The notes under the pieces: generated by a model
The model's database searches: none
What the model was told of the DNA's origin: nothing
Seen by the model: the letters and a program-made list of their open reading frames with translations, nothing else
Shown: piece after piece, positions 27,317 through 34,345 of the stretch
Layout: every line of letters begins with the position of its first letter
Position numbering within the stretch: the first letter of the stretch is position 1
Assembly (NCBI GenBank): GCA_016791205.1
Contig: JAEUNH010000085.1
Location: 1-34,345, forward strand
From: Rhodocyclaceae bacterium
Lineage (GTDB): Bacteria > Pseudomonadota > Gammaproteobacteria > Burkholderiales > Rhodocyclaceae
Direction of reading: 5' to 3'
Length of the DNA: 34,345 nt
Made by a program: the position numbers and the translations under genes

Positions 27317-28798
27317 TCAGAACTTGGGGACGGCGACGTGCTTCAGCAGGTTGTCCACCGAAGCGTGCATCACTTCCGTGAAGGGGAACGGATAGAGGCC
27401 CATGCCGAGCACGCAAAGAGCCAGCAGGCCGAGCACGACGAACTCGCGCGCGCCGATGTCGGATAGTTCCGCCACATGGTGATTGGCGGTCGCCCCGTAC
27501 ACCACCCGCTTGACCATCCACAGGGTGTAGGCGGCGCCCAGGATCAGGGTGGTCGCGGCGGCGGCGCCGATCCAGAAGTCGTGCTTCACCGCGCCGAGGA
27601 TGACCATGAACTCGCCGACGAAGCCGCTGGTGGCCGGCAGGCCCGAGTTGGCCATGGCGAAGAAGACGAACAGCGCGGCGAACTTCGGCATGGTGTTCAC
27701 CACCCCGCCGTAGTCGGCGATCTGCCGGCTGTGCACGCGGTCGTAGAGGACGCCGACGCAAAGGAACATGGCGCCGGAGACGAAGCCGTGGGAGATCATC
27801 TGCACCAGGGCGCCCTCGACGCCGAGCGAGTTGAAGATGAAGAAGCCGAGGGTGACGAAGCCCATGTGCGAAATCGACGAGTAGGCGATCAGCTTCTTCA
27901 TGTCGGCCTGCACCAGGGCGACGAAGCCGATGTACACCACGGCGATCAGCGACAGCGCGATCATCAGCCAGGCCAGCTCGCGCGAGGCATCCGGCGCGAT
28001 GGGCAGCGAGAAGCGCAGGAAGCCGTAGGCGCCCAGCTTCAGCATGATGGCGGCCAGCACCACCGAGCCGCCGGTGGGCGCCTCGACGTGGGCGTCCGGC
28101 AGCCAGGTGTGCACCGGCCACATCGGCACCTTGACGGCGAAGGCGGCGAGGAAGGCGAAGAACAGCAGCTTCTGCGCCTCCAGCGGGATCGGCATGGCGT
28201 GCCAGTCGAGCAGGTTGAAGCTGCCGCCGGACTGGAAGAACAGCCAGATCAGGGCGACCAGCATCAGCAGCGAGCCGAGCAGCGTGTAGAGGAAGAACTT
28301 GAAGGCGGCGTAGACCCGGTTCGGCCCGCCCCAGACGCCGATGATCAGGTACATCGGGATCAGCGAGGCCTCGAAGAAAACGTAGAACAGCATGGCGTCG
28401 AGCGCGGCGAAGATGCCGTTCATCAGGCCCGACATGATCAGGAAGGCCGCCATGTACTGCGCCACCTTCTCCTCGATCACCTTCCAGCCGGCCAGCACCA
28501 CCAGCGGGGTGATGAAGCTGTTGAGCAGGATGAACAGCACCGAGATGCCGTCCACGCCGAGCCGGTAATGCACGTTGAAGCGGGGGATCCACTCGCGCAG
28601 CTCGCCGAACTGCATGGCGCTGGTGCCGGCGTCGAAGCCGGCGTAGAGCGGCAGGGTGACCAGGAAACCGGCGACGGCGACCGCCAGGGCCAGCAGCCGG
28701 GCCAGGCCGGCATTGCGGTCGGAGCCGGTGGCAAGCACCAGCAGGCCGCCGACGATGGGCAGCCAGATGGCGAGACTGAGCAGGGGCAGGCCGGTCAT
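27317..28798 (-). CDS. nuoM: NADH-quinone oxidoreductase subunit M
   Basis: Antiporter-like proton-pumping subunit of complex I, 493 residues with about 14 membrane helices. Glu143 in [14 protein letters not shown] corresponds to the essential E. coli NuoM Glu144, and Lys223 lies in [24 protein letters not shown]. Length and helix pattern are normal. It begins 10 nt after nuoL. Confidence 0.98.
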   Translation of the reverse strand: MTGLPLLSLAIWLPIVGGLLVLATGSDRNAGLARLLALAVAVAGFLVTLPLYAGFDAGTSAMQFGELREWIPRFNVHYRLGVDGISVLFILLNSFITPLVVLAGWKVIEEKVAQYMAAFLIMSGLMNGIFAALDAMLFYVFFEASLIPMYLIIGVWGGPNRVYAAFKFFLYTLLGSLLMLVALIWLFFQSGGSFNLLDWHAMPIPLEAQKLLFFAFLAAFAVKVPMWPVHTWLPDAHVEAPTGGSVVLAAIMLKLGAYGFLRFSLPIAPDASRELAWLMIALSLIAVVYIGFVALVQADMKKLIAYSSISHMGFVTLGFFIFNSLGVEGALVQMISHGFVSGAMFLCVGVLYDRVHSRQIADYGGVVNTMPKFAALFVFFAMANSGLPATSGFVGEFMVILGAVKHDFWIGAAAATTLILGAAYTLWMVKRVVYGATANHHVAELSDIGAREFVVLGLLALCVLGMGLYPFPFTEVMHASVDNLLKHVAVPKF

Positions 28799-28808
28799 TG
28801 TTCTTTTC

Positions 28809-30926
28809 CTAAGCGCGGTTCAGCCATAAGGTCAGCAGCACGAAGACGCCGATGATCATGGAGAAGGCGTACTGGTAGATGTAGCCGGACTGGAACAGGC
28901 GCACCAGCGAGGCCACCCAGCCGACCACCTTGGCCGAGCCGTTCACCGCCACGCCGTCGATCAGGCCCTTGTCGCCGCCCTTCCACAGGCCGCGGCCGAG
29001 CAGGCGCGCGCCGCCAGCGAAGAACCAGTCGTTGAAGCGGTCGAAACCGTATTTATCCTCGAGGATGCGGGCCAGCACGCCCGACTTCTCCTTGATGACG
29101 GCCGGCAGCTCGGGCCGCGCGATATAGAGATACCAGGCCGTCGCCGCGCCGGCCAGGGCCAGCCAGAACGGCGGCGTCTGCAGGCCGTGGGCGATCATGC
29201 CGAGCACCCCGTGGAATTCCTTGGCCATGGTGGCGATCGCCGGATGCTCGGGGGCGATGAAGATCGCGCCGCCGAAGTAGCCGCCGAAGAGCACCGGCCC
29301 GATCAGCCAGCCGGCGGCGATGGCCGGGATCGCCAGCAGGACCAGCGGCAGGGTCACCACCCAGGGCGACTCCTTCGGCTCCACCGGGCCATGGTGGCCA
29401 TGATCGTCGTGGCCATGGGCGTCGTCGTGGCCGTGCGCCTCGTGCGCCTCGTGCGCCTCGTGCGCCTCATGAGCAACATGCGCAGCGTGCCCGCCAGCAT
29501 GGCTGTCGTGCGCCGGGGCCTGGCGGAAGCGCTCCTGGCCGTGGAAGGCGAAGAACACCAGGCGGAAGGAGTAGAAGCCGCCGACGAAGACGCCGGCCAG
29601 GATCAGGGCGTAAGCGAAGCCGGCGCCCGGCGTGGTCGCCAGATGCACCGCCTCGATGATCGAATCCTTGGAGAAGAAGCCGGCGAAGGGCGGCAGGCCG
29701 GCGTTGGCGATGGCGCCGATCAGCACCGTCAGGTAGGTGATCGGCATGTACTTCCTCAGGCCGCCCATGCGGCGCATGTCCTGCTCGTGGTGCATGGCGA
29801 TGATCACCGAGCCGGCGCCGAGGAACAGCACCGCCTTGAAGAAGGCGTGGGTGGCGAGGTGGAACATCGCCGCCGAGTAGGCCGAGGCGCCCAGCGCGGT
29901 GGTCATGTAGCCGAGCTGCGACAGCGTCGAGTAGGCCACCACGCGCTTGATGTCGGTCTGGACGATGGCGATCAGCGCCATGAAGAAGGCGGTGATGGCG
30001 CCGATGACGATGACGAAGGACAGCGCCGCCTGCGACAGTTCGAACAGCGGCGACATGCGCGAAACCATGAAGATGCCGGCCGTCACCATGGTGGCGGCGT
30101 GGATCAGGGCGGAGATCGGCGTCGGGCCTTCCATCGAGTCGGGCAGCCAGACGTGCAGCGGGAACTGCGCCGACTTGCCCATGGCGCCGATGAACAGGCA
30201 GATGCAGACCACGCTGATCAGCGCCCAGGCGCTGCCGGGGATCAGCTCGACGGTGGTGCCGGCCAGCTTCTGGCCCTGGGCGAAGACCTGTACGTAATCC
30301 AGCGTGCCGCAATAGGCGGCGATCAGGCCGATGCCGAGCAGGAAACCGAAGTCGCCGACGCGGTTCACCAGGAAGGCCTTCAGGTTGGCGTAGACCGCCG
30401 TCGGCCGCACCGACCAGAAGCCGATCAGCAGGTAGGAGACCAGGCCGACCGCCTCCCAGCCGAAGAACAGCTGGAGGAAGTTGTTGCTCATCACCAGCAT
30501 CAGCATCGAGAAGGTGAACAGCGAGATGTAGGCGAAGAAGCGCTGGTAGCTGTGGCTGCCGGCCAGGCTGTCGGCCGGCCAGTTGTCCTCGTCGTGGGCC
30601 ATGTAGCCGATGGTGTAGACGTGCACCATCAGCGAGACGAAGCTGACCACCAGCATCATGGTCACGGTCAGCTTGTCGATGAGGAAGCCGACATCGAAGC
30701 GGATGCCACCGCTGGTGGCCCAGGTGTAGACCGCGGCGTTGTAGGTCTTGCCGCCCTCCACGTCCTGGAAGATCAGCCAGGAGAGGAGCAGCGACACGGC
30801 CACCCCGAGGATGGTCACCGTGTGGGCGCCGGCGCGGCCGATGGCCTTGCCGAAGAAGCCGGCGACGATGGCGCCGGCCAGCGGGGCCAGCGGCACGTAC
30901 AGGGCGAGGGGATGCATCTCGTTCAT
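28809..30926 (-). CDS. nuoL: NADH-quinone oxidoreductase subunit L, His-rich loop
   Basis: Distal antiporter-like subunit of complex I with the long lateral helix. At 705 residues it is longer than E. coli NuoL (613). Glu158 in FFGWEAVGLVSYLLIGFW matches E. coli Glu144, and Lys251 in GAMGKSAQFPLHVWLPDSMEGPTP matches the conserved lysine. The extra length includes a histidine-rich insert at about 473-512, 15 His in 40 residues, with a tandem His-Glu-Ala repeat. It lies between membrane helices near the C-terminal third, in a loop that also varies in other betaproteobacteria. The ATG at 30926 is 2 nt after the nuoK stop. Confidence 0.97.
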   Translation of the reverse strand: MNEMHPLALYVPLAPLAGAIVAGFFGKAIGRAGAHTVTILGVAVSLLLSWLIFQDVEGGKTYNAAVYTWATSGGIRFDVGFLIDKLTVTMMLVVSFVSLMVHVYTIGYMAHDEDNWPADSLAGSHSYQRFFAYISLFTFSMLMLVMSNNFLQLFFGWEAVGLVSYLLIGFWSVRPTAVYANLKAFLVNRVGDFGFLLGIGLIAAYCGTLDYVQVFAQGQKLAGTTVELIPGSAWALISVVCICLFIGAMGKSAQFPLHVWLPDSMEGPTPISALIHAATMVTAGIFMVSRMSPLFELSQAALSFVIVIGAITAFFMALIAIVQTDIKRVVAYSTLSQLGYMTTALGASAYSAAMFHLATHAFFKAVLFLGAGSVIIAMHHEQDMRRMGGLRKYMPITYLTVLIGAIANAGLPPFAGFFSKDSIIEAVHLATTPGAGFAYALILAGVFVGGFYSFRLVFFAFHGQERFRQAPAHDSHAGGHAAHVAHEAHEAHEAHEAHGHDDAHGHDDHGHHGPVEPKESPWVVTLPLVLLAIPAIAAGWLIGPVLFGGYFGGAIFIAPEHPAIATMAKEFHGVLGMIAHGLQTPPFWLALAGAATAWYLYIARPELPAVIKEKSGVLARILEDKYGFDRFNDWFFAGGARLLGRGLWKGGDKGLIDGVAVNGSAKVVGWVASLVRLFQSGYIYQYAFSMIIGVFVLLTLWLNRA
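29431..29471. repeat. 9-bp tandem repeat in nuoL (His-Glu-Ala codons)
   Basis: About four copies of the unit CGTGCGCCT on the plus strand, ending in a variant CATGAGC. On the coding strand it encodes repeated His-Glu-Ala. The 9-bp unit keeps frame, so copy number could vary by slippage without breaking the gene. Confidence 0.85.
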
Positions 30927-30928
30927 GG

Positions 30929-31243
30929 TTATCCCTGCAGGCTGTCCAGATCGTCGACGTGGATCGTGCGCAGGTTGCGGAACAGCACGACCAGGATGGC
31001 GAGGCCGATGGCGGCCTCCGCCGCGGCGACCGTCAGGATGAAGAAGACGAAGACCTGCCCGCCCATGTCGCCGAGGTAATGCGAGAAGGCGACGAAGTTC
31101 ATGTTGACCGCCAGCAGCATCAGCTCGATGGCCATCAGCAGGACGATCAGGTTCTTGCGGTTGAGGAAGACCCCGACCACGCCGATCGAGAAGACGATGG
31201 CGCCAAGGATCAGGAAATGGTTCAGGCTGGGCAGTATTCCCAT
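30929..31243 (-). CDS. nuoK: NADH-quinone oxidoreductase subunit K
   Basis: Small membrane subunit of complex I, 104 residues and three helices. Glu40 ([16 protein letters not shown]) and Glu76 ([13 protein letters not shown]) correspond to the E. coli pair Glu36 and Glu72 in the central hydrophilic axis. Two ATGs lie in tandem (31246 and 31243); either overlaps the nuoJ stop, and GGAG lies 5-8 nt upstream. I give the shorter form; the alternative adds one Met. The next gene, nuoL, begins 2 nt after its stop. Confidence 0.95.
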   Translation of the reverse strand: MGILPSLNHFLILGAIVFSIGVVGVFLNRKNLIVLLMAIELMLLAVNMNFVAFSHYLGDMGGQVFVFFILTVAAAEAAIGLAILVVLFRNLRTIHVDDLDSLQG

Positions 31244-31839
31244 CATTCCTTCTCCGAGGGCATGGAGACGATGCGCACGCGGTCCTGGCGGCGGACGGCG
31301 ATCTGCTCGGCGGGATGCAACTGCTTGTTGTCCCGGCGCTGGCGCAGGTTGAGCACGATGGCGGCGATCAGCGCCACCAGCAGGATCACCGAGGCCAGTT
31401 CGAAGGGATAGATATAGTCGGTGTAAATGGCCACGCCCAGCGCCTTGGTGTTGGAGCCGGCAACCGCGGCCGGCGCCGGCATCGCTTCGAGGCCAAAGCT
31501 GCGCGCCGAGAGCACCGCCACCATCTCGGCCACCATCAACACGGCGATCGGGCCGCCCAGCCAGAGGTTGCCCCAGAAACCCTGGCGCAGACGCTCCAGG
31601 TTGATGTCCAGCATCATGACCACGAAGAGGAACAGCACCATGACGGCGCCGACATAGACGACGATCAGGGCGATGGCGAGGAACTCCGCCTGCAGCAGCA
31701 GCCAGAGGCCGCTGGCGTTGAAGAAGGCCAGCACCAGGAACAGCACGGCATGCACCGGGTTGCGCGCGGTGACGACACGCAGCGCCGCGATCACCAGGAT
31801 CGCCGAGAGGATGTAGAACAGGGCGGTCTTGAAGTCCAT
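31243..31839 (-). CDS. nuoJ: NADH-quinone oxidoreductase subunit J
   Basis: Membrane subunit of complex I, 198 residues with five predicted helices. It opens [20 protein letters not shown] and has the conserved [22 protein letters not shown] segment of helix three, whose pi-bulge is involved in coupling. I chose the ATG at 31839, 5 nt after the nuoI stop; upstream codons in this frame lie inside nuoI. The C-terminal tail is charged. Its TGA overlaps the nuoK start. Confidence 0.96.
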   Translation of the reverse strand: MDFKTALFYILSAILVIAALRVVTARNPVHAVLFLVLAFFNASGLWLLLQAEFLAIALIVVYVGAVMVLFLFVVMMLDINLERLRQGFWGNLWLGGPIAVLMVAEMVAVLSARSFGLEAMPAPAAVAGSNTKALGVAIYTDYIYPFELASVILLVALIAAIVLNLRQRRDNKQLHPAEQIAVRRQDRVRIVSMPSEKE

Positions 31840-31844
31840 GGGCG

Positions 31845-32342
31845 TCACCGGAACTTGGCGTCCTGCTCGCGGTCGGCGGCGATCTGGTCTTCGTACTTGT
31901 CGCCCACCGCCAGCAGCATCTGCTTGGTGTAGTAGAGGTCGCCGCGCTTCTCGCCATGATATTCCAGCACGCGCGTCTCGACGATGGCGTCCACCGGGCA
32001 GGCCTCCTCGCAGAAGCCGCAGAAGATGCACTTGGTCAGGTCGATGTCGTAGCGGGTGGTGCGGCGTGAAGTTTGCCCATTCGCATCCTCGCGCTCGGCG
32101 GACTCGATGGTGATGGCCAGCGCCGGGCACACCGCCTCGCACAGTTTGCAGGCGATGCAGCGCTCTTCCCCGTTCGGGTAGCGGCGCAGGGCGTGCAGGC
32201 CGCGGAAGCGGTTGCTCTGCGGCGTCGTCTCCTCCGGGTACTGGATCGTGATCTTCGGCGCGAACATATAGCGCCCGGTCACGGACAGGCCCTTGAAGAG
32301 CTCCTTGAGGAGCAGGCTGTTGAGGAAATCCTTGGCACCCAT
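31845..32342 (-). CDS. nuoI: NADH-quinone oxidoreductase subunit I
   Basis: Peripheral-arm subunit that carries clusters N6a and N6b and passes electrons toward N2. The 165-residue protein has two complete 4Fe-4S motifs: Cys62, 65, 68, 72 in [12 protein letters not shown] and Cys105, 108, 111, 115 in [12 protein letters not shown]. An N-terminal amphipathic stretch should lie along the membrane. It sits 11 nt or fewer from nuoH in the order H-I-J. Confidence 0.98.
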   Translation of the reverse strand: MGAKDFLNSLLLKELFKGLSVTGRYMFAPKITIQYPEETTPQSNRFRGLHALRRYPNGEERCIACKLCEAVCPALAITIESAEREDANGQTSRRTTRYDIDLTKCIFCGFCEEACPVDAIVETRVLEYHGEKRGDLYYTKQMLLAVGDKYEDQIAADREQDAKFR

Positions 32343-32353
32343 CGTTCAGCCTC

Positions 32354-33445
32354 TCATTTGAAGATGTTGAACGGCGTCATCATCCAGGTACCGATGACGA
32401 CGATCCAGACCAGGGTCAGCGGGACGAAGACCTTCCAGCCCAGGCGCATGATCTGGTCGTAGCGATAGCGCGGAAAGGTGGCGCGGATCCACAGATAGAT
32501 CAGCAGGAAGAAGGAGATCTTGATCGCCAGCCAGTGGAAGCCGTCAGGCAGGAAACCGACCGGCGACAGCCAGCCGCCGAGGAACAGGACCGAGGTCAGC
32601 GTCGCCACCAGAATCATGTTGGCGTATTCGGCGAGGAAGAACATGGCGAAGGCCATGCCGGAATACTCGACCATGTGGCCGGCGACGATCTCGGATTCGC
32701 CCTCGACCACGTCGAAGGGCGCGCGGTTGGTCTCGGCCACGCCGGAAATGAAATAGACGAAGAACATCGGCAGCAGCGGAATCCAGTTCCAGGAGAGGAA
32801 TCCGGCGCCGTGCTCGGCGAACCAGCCGCGCCCCTGGGCGCGCACGATATCGGTGAAATTCAGGCTGTTGGAAATCATCAGCACCGTCACCAGGGCCATG
32901 CCCATGGCGATCTCGTAGGAGACCATCTGCGCCGAAGCGCGCATGGCGCCGAGGAAGGGATACTTGGAGTTGGAGGCCCAGCCGGCGATGATCACGCCGT
33001 AGATTCCCATCGAGGTCATGGCCAGGACGTAGAACAGGCCGGCGTCGATGTCGGCCAGTGCGCCGCCGTCGAAGAAGGGCACCACCGCCCAGGCCGCCAG
33101 CGCCGGTGCAATGGCCAGCACCGGCCCGACGAAGAACAGCGCCTTGTTGGCGCCTGTCGGCACCAGCACTTCCTTGAAGAACAGCTTCATGCCGTCGGCG
33201 ATGGGCTGCAGCAGGCCCCACGGGCCGACGCGGTTGGGGCCGATGCGCACCTGCATCCAGCCGATGATCTTGCGTTCCCAGAAAGTGAGGTAGGCCACCG
33301 ACAGCATCAGCGGCACCAGGATGGCGACGATCTTCATCAGTACCCAGACCAGCGGCCAGACCGGCTGGGCGACGGCCCACAGGGCGTCCCACAGGCCGAA
33401 CAGGTTCCAGAACCATTGGAAGAATTGCAGGACCAGGGCTTCCAT
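32354..33445 (-). CDS. nuoH: NADH-quinone oxidoreductase subunit H
   Basis: Membrane subunit that forms the quinone-binding chamber together with the peripheral arm. 363 residues and about eight or nine helices; the conserved loop [38 protein letters not shown] is plain near 55-92, and [19 protein letters not shown] with its acid residues comes later. I take the ATG at 33443-33445, which overlaps the nuoG stop by one base. A GTG at 33448 directly before would add one residue and overlap by four. Confidence 0.97.
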   Translation of the reverse strand: MEALVLQFFQWFWNLFGLWDALWAVAQPVWPLVWVLMKIVAILVPLMLSVAYLTFWERKIIGWMQVRIGPNRVGPWGLLQPIADGMKLFFKEVLVPTGANKALFFVGPVLAIAPALAAWAVVPFFDGGALADIDAGLFYVLAMTSMGIYGVIIAGWASNSKYPFLGAMRASAQMVSYEIAMGMALVTVLMISNSLNFTDIVRAQGRGWFAEHGAGFLSWNWIPLLPMFFVYFISGVAETNRAPFDVVEGESEIVAGHMVEYSGMAFAMFFLAEYANMILVATLTSVLFLGGWLSPVGFLPDGFHWLAIKISFFLLIYLWIRATFPRYRYDQIMRLGWKVFVPLTLVWIVVIGTWMMTPFNIFK

Positions 33446-34345
33446 CACGCGCGCTCCACGGTGATCTCGCCCTGCATCGGGCCGAGGCCAGCGGTCAGTT
33501 CATGACCGGCGGCGACGCGCACGCAGCCGTCTGGCACACCGGCATCGAGTTGCACGGCCAGGATCGCCGTGCCACCGAGACTAGTGCCAGCCCTTGTTTC
33601 TGTGGTACTGACTTTGACCTGCATGCCGGCAATCAGGCCCAGCTTCGCCAGCGTGGCGGCGTTCATGCGGGCGGCGGGCGGCGCCGCATCGCGGGTCTTC
33701 TGCAGCGACGGCGCGCGGCGCGCCAGCGGATCGGCGAAATGGATCGGCACGTCGGTAATTCGTTGCAGCGCCGGCGCAGCGCAGGCAAGATCGATCGCAA
33801 CGCCATCGGCCTGGTTGTTCAGGCGCTCGGCGACCGAATCCGTCTTGCCGCCCAGCGCCTCGTTGCGCACGGCTTCCGAACTGTCCTGCTCGAAGCCGGC
33901 CAGTCCGAGCAGGTTGCCCAGCACGCGCAGCACCTTCCAGGCGGGACGTGTCTCGCCTTGCGGCTTGACCACGGCGTGGAAGCTCTGCACGCGGCCTTCG
34001 GTGTTGATGAAAGTGCCGGAGGTCTCGGTGAACGGCGCGACCGGCAGGATCACATGGGCGTAGTCGAGGGCGCGGGTCTTGAACGGCGTCAGCGCCACCA
34101 CGAGATCGGCGCCCTTCAGCGCGGCCATGGCCTGGCCCGGGTTGGCGCAGTCGAGTTCGGGTTCGGCATGCAGCACGAAATAGGCCTTGCGCGGTTCGGC
34201 CAGCATGCGCGCGGCGTTGAGACCCTGCGCACCCGGCACGGCCTTGGCGAGGTAGCCGCCGACCGAATTGGCCGCCTCGCCGAGAGTGCCGAAGCGCGCG
34301 CCGGTCAGCTCGGCCAGTTGCTGCGCCAGCGCATGCAGGGTCGCC
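33445..34345 (-). CDS. nuoG: NADH-quinone oxidoreductase subunit G, C-terminal part (cut by window edge)
   Basis: The last 299 codons of the large iron-sulfur subunit of the peripheral arm, reading in frame to the right edge. The molybdopterin-oxidoreductase-like fold is visible: [43 protein letters not shown] and [21 protein letters not shown]. The N-terminal Fe-S cluster domains lie outside. The C-terminal region includes a short low-GC patch near 33590-33620 that keeps frame. The stop overlaps the nuoH start. Confidence 0.96.
   Translation of the reverse strand, partial: ATLHALAQQLAELTGARFGTLGEAANSVGGYLAKAVPGAQGLNAARMLAEPRKAYFVLHAEPELDCANPGQAMAALKGADLVVALTPFKTRALDYAHVILPVAPFTETSGTFINTEGRVQSFHAVVKPQGETRPAWKVLRVLGNLLGLAGFEQDSSEAVRNEALGGKTDSVAERLNNQADGVAIDLACAAPALQRITDVPIHFADPLARRAPSLQKTRDAAPPAARMNAATLAKLGLIAGMQVKVSTTETRAGTSLGGTAILAVQLDAGVPDGCVRVAAGHELTAGLGPMQGEITVERA

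Noticed and set aside
25831-33505. Several long plus-strand frames opposite the nuo genes (450-630 codons)
   Set aside because: Highly charged His/Glu/Asp-rich mirror translations of hydrophobic membrane proteins; no independent support.

Overview
The window is a GC-rich stretch of a betaproteobacterial chromosome. I infer Rhodocyclales or a close relative; this is not proven. The grounds are gene order (gyrA-serC-serA-pheA-hisC-tyrA-aroA/cmk-rpsA), a fused AroA-cytidylate kinase, an EarP/Arg32-type EF-P pair, a tmRNA tag reading ANDERFALAA, and the betaproteobacterial style of the OmpA-like and Nuo proteins. It is mostly core genome. I see no insertion sequence, prophage, integron or CRISPR array.

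Layout. (1) 1-10775, minus strand: one long run, gyrA > serC > serA > pheA > hisC > tyrA > aroA-cmk > rpsA (cut by the left edge), with overlaps or gaps of a few bases. It joins serine synthesis, the prephenate branch of aromatic amino acid synthesis, EPSP synthase, CMP kinase, DNA gyrase A and ribosomal protein S1. (2) 10776-15201, plus strand: two paralogous OmpA-like envelope proteins flank an MTA/SAH-deaminase-type amidohydrolase; then come ubiG (ubiquinone synthesis) and gph (phosphoglycolate phosphatase). Strong intrinsic terminators follow both ompA genes, and the next start codon lies almost on top of each. (3) 15242-16290: tmRNA (ssrA) and a secreted or membrane-linked coiled-coil protein of unknown function. 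(4) 16351-18113, minus: efp and earP, elongation factor P and its arginine rhamnosyltransferase. (5) 18228-20630, plus: an HDOD protein, then a LemA protein and a GIDE-like membrane protein that carries a canonical EF-hand loop. (6) 20656-23079, minus: an exported PrxQ/BCP peroxiredoxin and an Uup-type ABC-F ATPase. (7) tRNA-Arg(CCT), plus strand. (8) 23244-25120, minus: a cytosolic NarX-like GAF histidine kinase with a four-cysteine cluster and its NarL/LuxR-type regulator. (9) 25203-34345, minus: the distal half of the respiratory complex I operon, nuoG (partial)-H-I-J-K-L-M-N, then a Nudix ADP-ribose pyrophosphatase.

I found no clear new multi-gene system. The points most worth a second look are the mosaic identity between the two ompA paralogs and their shared promoter-proximal inverted repeats, a 25-nt hairpin-like element present once inside aroA and once behind the response regulator, the Shine-Dalgarno-poor two-hairpin rpsA leader, the cysteine cluster of the sensor kinase, the EF-hand in the LemA-linked membrane protein, and the histidine-rich tandem repeat in NuoL.
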